A stretch of 5,898 nt of DNA, taken from Methylotenera sp. UBA6020. GTDB taxonomy: Bacteria; Pseudomonadota; Gammaproteobacteria; Burkholderiales; Methylophilaceae. Position numbers and translations under genes: made by a program. The notes below the pieces were generated by a model, which did not search any database, was not told the origin of the DNA, and saw only the letters and a program-made list of their open reading frames with translations. Shown piece after piece: positions 1-4,826 of this stretch; positions within the stretch are counted from its first letter, which is position 1, and each line of letters begins with the position of its first letter. The DNA lies in contig DIZU01000186.1 of assembly GCA_002429455.1 (NCBI GenBank), positions 6,053 to 11,950 on the forward strand, in the 5' to 3' direction.

Positions 1-100
1 CCACTAGCAATAAGGCATCTTTACTGTAAGAGTAGGCCAGTCTATCTTGATTGTAAGGCCGCGGACCTTGGCGGCTATTTTGAAAAATAGTAAATTTCAT
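1..100 (-). CDS. PP2C-type Ser/Thr protein phosphatase, N-terminal fragment (runs off the left edge)
   Basis: Reading leftward on the minus strand from an ATG at 100-98, an open frame of 33 codons reaches the window edge without a stop. The start MKFTIFQNSRQGPRPYNQDR resembles the first metal/phosphate-binding motif of PPM/PP2C phosphatases (R-x-x-N-E/Q-D; here R14, N17, D19), followed by a hydrophobic strand (ALLLV) that in the family leads into the ADGMGG motif, which lies beyond the edge. These enzymes remove phosphate from Ser/Thr residues using two metal ions. The ATG overlaps the stop of the upstream kinase gene as ATGA, so the two are very probably co-transcribed and translationally coupled, and the phosphatase would oppose the kinase. 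No strong Shine-Dalgarno is seen, which fits coupling. The family call rests on one motif plus context; the catalytic body is not visible. Confidence 0.8.
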   Translation of the reverse strand, partial: MKFTIFQNSRQGPRPYNQDRLAYSYSKDALLLV

Positions 101-1050
101 GATGATTTACTTATAGAGATGGGTCTATTCAAGATATCAACGATTTTATTCACCAAACTCATTTTTTTCTTAGGCTCAGCTGGTGATTCCAACAAGGCTT
201 TTTGCAAAGAAAATACGCTTTGTGGCCGCTCTAGATAATCTAAACTCAGGCATTTATCAATGATTTCCAGTAAATTTTTGGAATACATGTCTTTGCCTAG
301 CTTGGTCGCGGGGATCAGTAAATCGTTTTTAATGCGCTGGTTAGCCGCGAGAGGTGAGGTGCGTGTTAAGCAAGCGTACATGGTGGCGCCTATGCTATAA
401 ATATCGCTCCATGGACCTAGTAATTTTCTATCGTAATATTGCTCGGGTGAAGCAAAGCCAGGCGTATAGCTAGGTGAAATTTTCGCTTGATTTGCACTCA
501 GTGCTTGGCGTGCCGAACCGAAATCAAGCAATACGGGCGACCCATCCAGCCTGATGTAGATGTTGGCCGGTTTAATATCCAAATGCAAAAGCTTTTGGGT
601 ATGCACTTCACGCAAGCCATTGGATAGCTCGCCAAACACACGCCGTATAAATTGCTCTGGTACTAAATCGGCTTGGCCTAAAATATAGTCTTGTAATGAT
701 TTTCCGCGCTCATATTGCATCACCATATAAACCGTTTCATTGGCGCGGAAAAAGTTAAGTACGCGCACGATATTTTTATGGTCAATTTTAGCGAGCGATA
801 AACCTTCATCAAAAAAGCACTTCAGGCCGTGCCTGAATAACGCTACATCGTCAGTATTGGGCAACACGGTTGCGCCATCGGTGCGTAACGCGATAGAAGT
901 CGGTAAATATTCTTTAATGGCGACGGTTTTTTTATCTTTATCACGCGCTAAATAGACGAAGCTAAACCCACCAGAGCTCAAGACTTTTCTAATTTCATAA
1001 TCTTGTAACTGGAAACCAGTCGGCAGGGCTAAATTTTTAATCGACGACAC
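97..1050 (-). CDS. Soluble Ser/Thr protein kinase (Hanks type)
   Basis: A 317-residue protein consisting of almost nothing but a eukaryotic-like kinase domain (about 18-288). Visible motifs are the glycine loop LSSGGFS (24-30), the ATP-anchoring lysine in VAIKEY (K46), the catalytic loop HLDIKPANI (156-164: D158, K160, N163), the metal-binding DFG (176-178), SPEQY in the APE position (201-205) and SDIYSIGAT (215-223). The HRD arginine is leucine, so it is a non-RD kinase and may not need activation-loop phosphorylation. No transmembrane segment or extracellular sensor domain follows; the last 30 residues are a short basic tail, so it should be cytoplasmic. The substrate is unknown. The start used is GTG at 1050, the only start I find in this frame before an upstream stop; an out-of-frame ATG at 1090 raises doubt about the true N-terminus. 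It overlaps the PP2C gene downstream by 4 bp and is divergent from yicC. Confidence 0.93.
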   Translation of the reverse strand: MSSIKNLALPTGFQLQDYEIRKVLSSGGFSFVYLARDKDKKTVAIKEYLPTSIALRTDGATVLPNTDDVALFRHGLKCFFDEGLSLAKIDHKNIVRVLNFFRANETVYMVMQYERGKSLQDYILGQADLVPEQFIRRVFGELSNGLREVHTQKLLHLDIKPANIYIRLDGSPVLLDFGSARQALSANQAKISPSYTPGFASPEQYYDRKLLGPWSDIYSIGATMYACLTRTSPLAANQRIKNDLLIPATKLGKDMYSKNLLEIIDKCLSLDYLERPQSVFSLQKALLESPAEPKKKMSLVNKIVDILNRPISISKSS

Positions 1051-1090
1051 TTTGTATTGGCTTCTTCTGTTCGCTTGTTTTATTAGGCAT
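1037..1090 (-). other. 17-codon ORF overlapping the kinase start in another frame
   Basis: An ATG at 1090-1088 on the minus strand opens a short frame, MPNKTSEQKKPIQSVVD, ending at TAA 1039-1037. It overlaps the first codons of the kinase, which reads in the +1 frame from GTG at 1050. It could be chance, a coupled leader ORF, or the genuine kinase N-terminus separated from the body by a one-base frame break. The composition (polar, Lys/Gln rich) would suit a disordered kinase N-terminus. No clear Shine-Dalgarno precedes the ATG. Confidence 0.25.
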
Positions 1091-1107
1091 AGTCGTCTTA
1101 AATATCG

Positions 1108-1133
1108 TGCTGAAACTTAGAGTACCTTCAGCA
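1108..1133. repeat. Inverted repeat TGCTGAA-N12-TTCAGCA in the kinase/yicC divergent region
   Basis: Perfect 7-bp arms at 1108-1114 and 1127-1133 with centres 19 bp apart, about two helical turns, which is a spacing used by dimeric regulators. It lies between a TTATAT -10-like hexamer on the minus strand (complement of 1134-1139) and the kinase start, so it could be an operator or leader hairpin for the kinase operon. No known regulator motif is recognised. Confidence 0.3.
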
Positions 1134-1159
1134 ATATAACGCGTAATTAATTGTACTTA

Positions 1160-1183
1160 AAGTTATTTTGGAAGTTATTTTGG
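1160..1183. repeat. Perfect 12-bp tandem duplication upstream of yicC
   Basis: AAGTTATTTTGG occurs twice without a gap (1160-1171 and 1172-1183). The right copy supplies the first four bases (TTGG) of the -35 hexamer TTGGCA at 1180-1185; the left copy creates a parallel TTGGAA. It may be a slippage duplication or a paired regulator site. Confidence 0.75.
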
Positions 1184-1208
1184 CATGAAACAGTCAGTAT
1201 TTGATAAT
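1180..1208 (+). promoter_or_regulatory. Predicted sigma-70 promoter for yicC
   Basis: -35 TTGGCA (1180-1185, 5 of 6 to TTGACA), a 17-bp spacer, and -10 GATAAT (1203-1208, 5 of 6 to TATAAT). Transcription would start near 1215, leaving a leader of about 35 nt that contains AGGAA (1236-1240) at good spacing from the yicC ATG. Confidence 0.6.
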
Positions 1209-1249
1209 ATTGCAGCAATTTAATTAGGCTTAAATAGGAAACATTCATC

Positions 1250-2116
1250 ATGACCTTCAGCATGACCGGCTTTGCGGCGCTAGAACAACCCTTAGATAAT
1301 GCAACACTTTTACTAGAGTTACGCACTGTGAATAGCCGTTATTTAGATTTGCATTTTAAACTAGATGAAAATTTGCGCAGTTTGGAGCCAGTGATACGCG
1401 AGCTGATTGGCGCGCATTTAAGCCGTGGCAAAATTGAATGCAAGATTAACTTAATTCAGCGATCACAGTCGAATCAAGCCATGCGGTTAGACGAACCATT
1501 AATGCAGCAATTGGCCGCTATTGGTGTACAAACCCAAGTGCATTTTCCACAAAGTCTGCCACTCACTGTTGCGGATATTTTACGTTGGCCAGGGGTGGTG
1601 TTAAATGATGTGCTAAGTCAGGACACGCTGGCGGAAGATGTCAAAAGATTGGTGCATCAAGGTTTACAAGATCTTAATGCCTCGCGTGCACGCGAGGGTG
1701 AAAAACTAAAAGCATTGATTTTAGATCGACTCGGCCAAATTGAACTGTTGGTTGCAAAAGTAAAGCCGTTGTTGCCAGCTTTAAGTAAAGAGTATCAGGC
1801 CAAGCTGGTGAATAAACTGCAAGAAAGTTTGAAAAATGTAGACCAGGAACGCATCGCGCAAGAGCTGGTTTTATTTGCACAGCGCATAGATGTTGATGAA
1901 GAGCTCACCAGGTTGACCGCGCATATCTCTGAGGTGAAACGCATATTAAATAGTGATGCGCCAGCGGGTAAGCGGTTAGATTTTTTGATGCAAGAGTTGA
2001 ACCGTGAAGCGAATACCTTGGGTTCAAAATCGGTGTCGGTACAAACAACTCAAGTGTCGATGGAGTTAAAAGTGCTGATTGAGCAAATGCGTGAGCAAAT
2101 TCAAAATATAGAATAA
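1250..2116 (+). CDS. yicC: YicC family endoribonuclease
   Basis: A 288-residue protein, matching the usual YicC length (about 287-290). The N-terminus has the family signature SMTGFA (4-9) and ELRTVNSRYLD (23-33). The middle carries the SRAREGE element (145-151), and the C-terminal domain (DUF1732) shows RIDVDEELTRL (212-222) and the hallmark LDFLMQELNREANTLGSK (243-260). Characterised members are oligomeric endoribonucleases implicated in RNA and sRNA turnover; the earlier label was stress-induced protein. The start is well supported: AGGAA at 1236-1240 sits 9 nt before the ATG, and the family N-terminus begins there. A promoter lies immediately upstream. In many proteobacteria gmk follows yicC, but here the next gene is the ATP-grasp operon with its own promoter, so yicC appears monocistronic. 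Transcribed divergently from the kinase/phosphatase pair. Confidence 0.95.
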   Translation: MTFSMTGFAALEQPLDNATLLLELRTVNSRYLDLHFKLDENLRSLEPVIRELIGAHLSRGKIECKINLIQRSQSNQAMRLDEPLMQQLAAIGVQTQVHFPQSLPLTVADILRWPGVVLNDVLSQDTLAEDVKRLVHQGLQDLNASRAREGEKLKALILDRLGQIELLVAKVKPLLPALSKEYQAKLVNKLQESLKNVDQERIAQELVLFAQRIDVDEELTRLTAHISEVKRILNSDAPAGKRLDFLMQELNREANTLGSKSVSVQTTQVSMELKVLIEQMREQIQNIE

Positions 2117-2146
2117 TTAATAAGTGTTTTAATCAGGATTTTTTTA

Positions 2147-2187
2147 CGCACTTATATATCGCGTACTTTATCGTGGTGCGGTTTTTT
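2147..2187 (+). terminator. Weak intrinsic terminator candidate after yicC
   Basis: CGCAC (2147-2151) can pair with GTGCG (2176-2180), followed after one G by six T (2182-2187). The stem is short and the loop long (24 nt), so efficiency is doubtful. It is the only stem-plus-T-run after yicC and it abuts the NtrC-like site. Confidence 0.35.
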
Positions 2188-2189
2188 AA

Positions 2190-2206
2190 TGCACTAAACC
2201 CGTGCA
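2190..2206. promoter_or_regulatory. NtrC-type enhancer site (TGCAC-N7-GTGCA)
   Basis: TGCACTAAACCCGTGCA is a perfect 5+5 bp dyad with the 7-bp spacing of the NtrC consensus (TGCACC-N5-GGTGCA). Its centre at 2198 lies about 93 bp upstream of the start site predicted from the sigma-54 promoter, within the usual enhancer range. An extra half-site, GGTGC, is at 2175-2179. Another bacterial enhancer-binding protein with a similar dyad cannot be excluded. Confidence 0.65.
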
Positions 2207-2265
2207 ACAAATGTTATTTATATAACTCAACATGCTAACTATATGATTTTTATTAAAAAATAATC

Positions 2266-2281
2266 TGGCACACGCCTTGCA
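2266..2281 (+). promoter_or_regulatory. Sigma-54 (RpoN) promoter for the ATP-grasp/alpha-E/transglutaminase operon
   Basis: TGGCAC (2266-2271), 5 bp, TTGCA (2277-2281): both -24 and -12 elements match the RpoN consensus, with the invariant GG (2267-2268) and GC (2279-2280) separated by exactly 10 bp. The start site would be near 2291, about 20 nt before the ATG at 2312. The orientation and position serve only the downstream operon. Such a promoter needs an ATP-hydrolysing activator, for which the dyad at 2190-2206 is the obvious binding site. Confidence 0.85.
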
Positions 2282-2299
2282 TGAGTCTTTCTATAAAAG

Positions 2300-2304
2300 A
2301 AAGG
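2300..2304 (+). promoter_or_regulatory. Ribosome binding site that points to the ATG at 2312
   Basis: AAAGG at 2300-2304, 7 nt before ATG 2312-2314, is the only good Shine-Dalgarno between the sigma-54 start site and the ATP-grasp body. The possible starts in the ATP-grasp frame (TTG 2337, ATG 2340) are preceded by a pyrimidine-rich stretch, and ATG 2355 has no clear site. Translation therefore probably begins at 2312, out of frame with the long coding region. Confidence 0.65.
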
Positions 2305-2311
2305 CTTAATC

Positions 2312-2365
2312 ATGCAAAAATTGCCCTTATCATTTTTTGATGAAATGCAGCTGGATGCCGCATAG
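2312..2365 (+). other. Out-of-frame 5' end of the ATP-grasp gene (17 codons, then TAG)
   Basis: ATG 2312 with a good ribosome binding site encodes MQKLPLSFFDEMQLDAA and stops at TAG 2363-2365. The F/Y-D-E-M segment is the typical start of CP-ATP-grasp type 2 proteins, normally followed closely by a (V/I)R-x-x-Y-x-x-Y-x-x-WL element. That element (IREIYSAYQHWL) is present but in the +1 frame, beginning just after the TAG. The short frame is therefore most simply the real N-terminus, separated from the body by one extra base near 2357-2366. Alternatives are a regulatory leader ORF or +1 recoding at the stop. Confidence 0.65.
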
Positions 2366-3830
2366 TACTGATGAAGTTAGTATTCGCGAGATCTATTCGG
2401 CTTATCAGCATTGGTTGCGAGATGTGCCGCATCATCAATTGCACAGCAAGCGTCAAGAAGCCGAATTATTGTTTCGCCGCGTAGGCATTACCTTTAATGT
2501 CTATGGTGATACTGACGGTGCCGAGCGTCTGATTCCGTTCGATGTCATTCCGCGTTTGCTTTCCGCTAAAGAATGGGCGCATCTGTCTGCCGGTGCCATT
2601 CAACGCGTGCGTGCACTTAATATGTTCTTGCATGACATTTATCATAAGCAGGAAATCATACAGGCCGGCATTGTGCCTGCTAGTATTTTAGGCAATTCGC
2701 AATACCGGCCAGAGATGTTTGGCGTGGATGTGCCGCAACAAATCTATGCGCATATCGCAGGTATTGATTTGGTGCGAACCAGCGAATCGCAATTTTACGT
2801 GCTGGAAGACAATTTGCGTACGCCATCAGGCATGTCTTACATGCTGGAAGACCGCAAAATGATGATGCGACTTTTCCCTGAGCTATTCCGACGTTATTCC
2901 ATTGCCCCGGTAGATCATTATCCACAAGTATTATTGAAAAATCTCCGCGCGGTAGCACAGCCTGGTGTGCAAGACCCGACGGTCGTTTTGCTGTCACCAG
3001 GCGCATACAACAGCGCCTACTTTGAGCATGCGTTTATTGCACAGCAAATGGGTATTGAGTTGGTTGAAGGTCAAGATCTGTTTGTACGCAACAATGCCGT
3101 CTACATGCGCACTACGCAAGGTCCGCAGCGTGTAGATGTAATCTATAGACGGATTGATGATGACTATTTAGACCCGCTGGCGTTTAATCCAGATTCCATG
3201 TTGGGCGTGCCAGGCTTGCTTTCAGTGTATAGAAATGGCGGCGTGACTTTAGCCAATGCAGTGGGTACAGGCGTGGCTGATGATAAAGCAACCTATATCC
3301 ACGTGCCGGCCATGATTAAGTTCTATCTCGGTGAAGAGCCGCTTCTAGAAAACGTACCAACCTATGAGCTGAGTAAAGAAGACGATTTGCAATACACACT
3401 GGCGCATTTGCATGAACTGGTAGTGAAAGAAGTGCAAGGCTCAGGCGGTTACGGCATGTTGGTAGGGCCAGCGGCCACTAAGCAAGAGCTTGAAGAGTTT
3501 AGGCTGCGCATAGTCTCTAGCCCTGCGAGCTATATCGCACAGCCCACACTGGCGCTTTCAACCTGTCCAACTTTGGTCGAGCAGGGCATTGCGCCGCGCC
3601 ATGTGGATTTACGACCCTTTGTGCTTTCAGGTAAAACCGTGACGTTGGTGCCAGGCGCATTATGCCGTGTTGCCATGAAAGAAGGATCGCTGGTGGTTAA
3701 CTCATCGCAAGGCGGAGGCACCAAAGATACCTGGGTGCTAGAGGCTGAGCCTGTGCCAGATATTGCCATAAAAAATAATCACAAAAAAGATATTAGTTCA
3801 GATACTCGCTTGGAAGAATCAGCATGTTAA
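2340..3830 (+). CDS. Circularly permuted ATP-grasp type 2 protein (DUF404/DUF407), 5' end frameshifted
   Basis: The main frame encodes about 496 residues, close to the family's usual length. Conserved blocks (residues from TTG 2337) are LLFRRVGITFNVYGD (44-58), RLIPFDVIPRLL (64-75), VLEDNLRTPSGMSYMLEDR (155-173), VIYRRIDDDYLDPLAF (268-283), GVADDKATY (312-320), VVKEVQGSGGYGMLVGP (362-378) and DLRPFVLSG (424-432). The family is predicted to use ATP to form amide or peptide bonds on an unknown substrate; no biochemistry can be read here. The ATG at 2340 is a nominal start without a ribosome binding site. The expected N-terminus is encoded from ATG 2312 in another frame, so the gene as read carries a +1 frame break near 2363. 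First gene of the sigma-54 operon; its TAA overlaps the alpha-E start by 7 bp. The lysine-rich C-terminal tail (about 478-497) looks unstructured. Confidence 0.92.
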   Translation: MKCSWMPHSTDEVSIREIYSAYQHWLRDVPHHQLHSKRQEAELLFRRVGITFNVYGDTDGAERLIPFDVIPRLLSAKEWAHLSAGAIQRVRALNMFLHDIYHKQEIIQAGIVPASILGNSQYRPEMFGVDVPQQIYAHIAGIDLVRTSESQFYVLEDNLRTPSGMSYMLEDRKMMMRLFPELFRRYSIAPVDHYPQVLLKNLRAVAQPGVQDPTVVLLSPGAYNSAYFEHAFIAQQMGIELVEGQDLFVRNNAVYMRTTQGPQRVDVIYRRIDDDYLDPLAFNPDSMLGVPGLLSVYRNGGVTLANAVGTGVADDKATYIHVPAMIKFYLGEEPLLENVPTYELSKEDDLQYTLAHLHELVVKEVQGSGGYGMLVGPAATKQELEEFRLRIVSSPASYIAQPTLALSTCPTLVEQGIAPRHVDLRPFVLSGKTVTLVPGALCRVAMKEGSLVVNSSQGGGTKDTWVLEAEPVPDIAIKNNHKKDISSDTRLEESAC

Positions 3831-4765
3831 GTCGAACCGCTGATCACCTATATTGGATGGCGCGTTTTATTGAGCGCGCAGAGAACATGGCACGTGTGCT
3901 TGATGTCACCTATAACATGTCGCTAGTGCCAAACGCCGCTGAAAGTGAAGCCGCACTATGGCTGCCAGCATTAGAAATTTCGGGCAATGTAGAAGCCTAT
4001 GAGCGAGAGTATGGCGAATATTCGGCTGCCAATGTGATTCATTATTTGGCGATGGACTTTAACAATCCATCCAGTATTTACAGCGCCTTGCGTAGCGCTC
4101 GCGAAAACGCACGTGCAGTGCGTGTGGCGATGACCTCTGAAACTTGGGAGAACATCAATGCGCTGTGGTTGGAGTTTGGCCAATTCACTGGGCAAAACTT
4201 AGCCCAAAATGGGTTGCGCGAATTTTGCGATTGGGTAAAAGCGCGATCACATTTATTTCGAGGTGTCTGTTTTGGCACCATGCTGCGCGATGACGCTTTC
4301 AGTTTTGTCAGATTAGGCACGTTTATCGAACGTGCAGACAACACAGCGCGCTTATTGGATGTGAAATATCATTTATTGCTACCTTCAGAAGAAGAAATAG
4401 GCGGCGCGGTGGATTATTACGAATGGAGTGCGGTATTGCGTTCCGTATCAGCTTTTCAGGCCTATCAAAAAATATTTAGCGACACCATAGAGCCATGGCG
4501 CGTGGCTGAGTTGTTGGTATTAAGGCGAGACATGCCACGATCGCTGCATGCCTGTTTTGATGAGATTATGCCAATTTTGGAGCAGCTATCTGGCGCGCGG
4601 CATACGGAATGTAAAAGGTTGGCAGGTGAACTGCACTCCAAATTAAGGTTTGGCAAAATGCAGGATATTTTCCAGAATGGACTACATGAATTTCTGAGCG
4701 ACTTTATAGAGTCAAACAATAAACTCGGCACAGAAGTACATAAAACCTTTTTAAGTATCTCTTGA
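3824..4765 (+). CDS. Alpha-E domain-containing protein (DUF403)
   Basis: A 313-residue, predominantly helical protein, full length for the family. It opens with the signature MLSRTADHLYWMARFIERAE (1-20), and also shows SSIYSALRSARENARAVR (83-100) and LLVLRRDMPRSL (230-241). The opening helix motif recurs at 167-187 (FIERADNTARLLDVKYHLLL), giving an internal two-fold repeat. No catalytic residues or membrane segments are evident. In comparative genomics alpha-E proteins are tied to CP-ATP-grasp and transglutaminase-like partners and are predicted to act in making or attaching a peptide-like product; the exact role is unknown. The start is firm: GGAAG (3812-3816) lies 7 nt before the ATG, and the ATG overlaps the preceding TAA by 7 bp, implying translational coupling. 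Transcription should come from the sigma-54 promoter upstream of the ATP-grasp gene. Confidence 0.95.
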   Translation: MLSRTADHLYWMARFIERAENMARVLDVTYNMSLVPNAAESEAALWLPALEISGNVEAYEREYGEYSAANVIHYLAMDFNNPSSIYSALRSARENARAVRVAMTSETWENINALWLEFGQFTGQNLAQNGLREFCDWVKARSHLFRGVCFGTMLRDDAFSFVRLGTFIERADNTARLLDVKYHLLLPSEEEIGGAVDYYEWSAVLRSVSAFQAYQKIFSDTIEPWRVAELLVLRRDMPRSLHACFDEIMPILEQLSGARHTECKRLAGELHSKLRFGKMQDIFQNGLHEFLSDFIESNNKLGTEVHKTFLSIS

Positions 4766-4775
4766 TAAAAACTGT

Positions 4776-4791
4776 TGATGACACCTCATCA
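4776..4791 (+). other. Small hairpin between the alpha-E and transglutaminase genes
   Basis: TGATGA-CACC-TCATCA forms a perfect 6-bp stem with a 4-nt loop in the 61-bp gap. No T-run follows, so it is not an intrinsic terminator. It could be an mRNA processing or stability element that tunes expression of the third gene. Confidence 0.4.
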
Positions 4792-4826
4792 TGAAGTCTT
4801 ATGTATAAAATATATGGCCGCTAAAC

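Noticed and set aside
47..238. 63-codon plus-strand frame over the kinase 3' end
   Set aside because: Antisense to the kinase and the PP2C start, both of which show clear family motifs; it has no ribosome binding site or recognisable domain.
1180..1195. Second sigma-54 promoter at TTGGCATG upstream of yicC
   Set aside because: The GC of the -12 element should fall at 1194-1195, but the bases there are TC and no TTGC is present. The TTGGCA fits better as a -35 hexamer with GATAAT 17 bp downstream.
2121..2154. TAAGTG/CACTTA pairing directly after yicC as a terminator
   Set aside because: It is an AT-rich 6-bp stem with a 22-nt loop and no T-run after it; the CGCAC/GTGCG plus six T candidate is better.
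2225..2237. IHF site between the NtrC dyad and the sigma-54 promoter
   Set aside because: Only a partial match to WATCAA-N4-TTR with two mismatches in an AT-rich stretch; too weak for a feature.
2284..2306. 8-bp hairpin (AGTCTTTC/GAAAGGCT) as a leader attenuator
   Set aside because: The sigma-54 start site is predicted near 2291, inside the left arm, so the RNA would not contain the full stem. No T-run follows, and the right arm mainly supplies the ribosome binding site.
2333..2338. Slippage on the six-T run as the cause of the ATP-grasp frame break
   Set aside because: Shifting there would put the family motif FDEM out of frame, whereas the motif is intact in the frame that continues to the TAG. 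The break must lie after it, near 2357-2366.
2680..3006. 108-codon minus-strand frame inside the ATP-grasp gene
   Set aside because: A shadow of a strongly conserved coding region, with no recognisable motifs and no promoter. The other antisense frames in the alpha-E and transglutaminase genes were rejected for the same reason.
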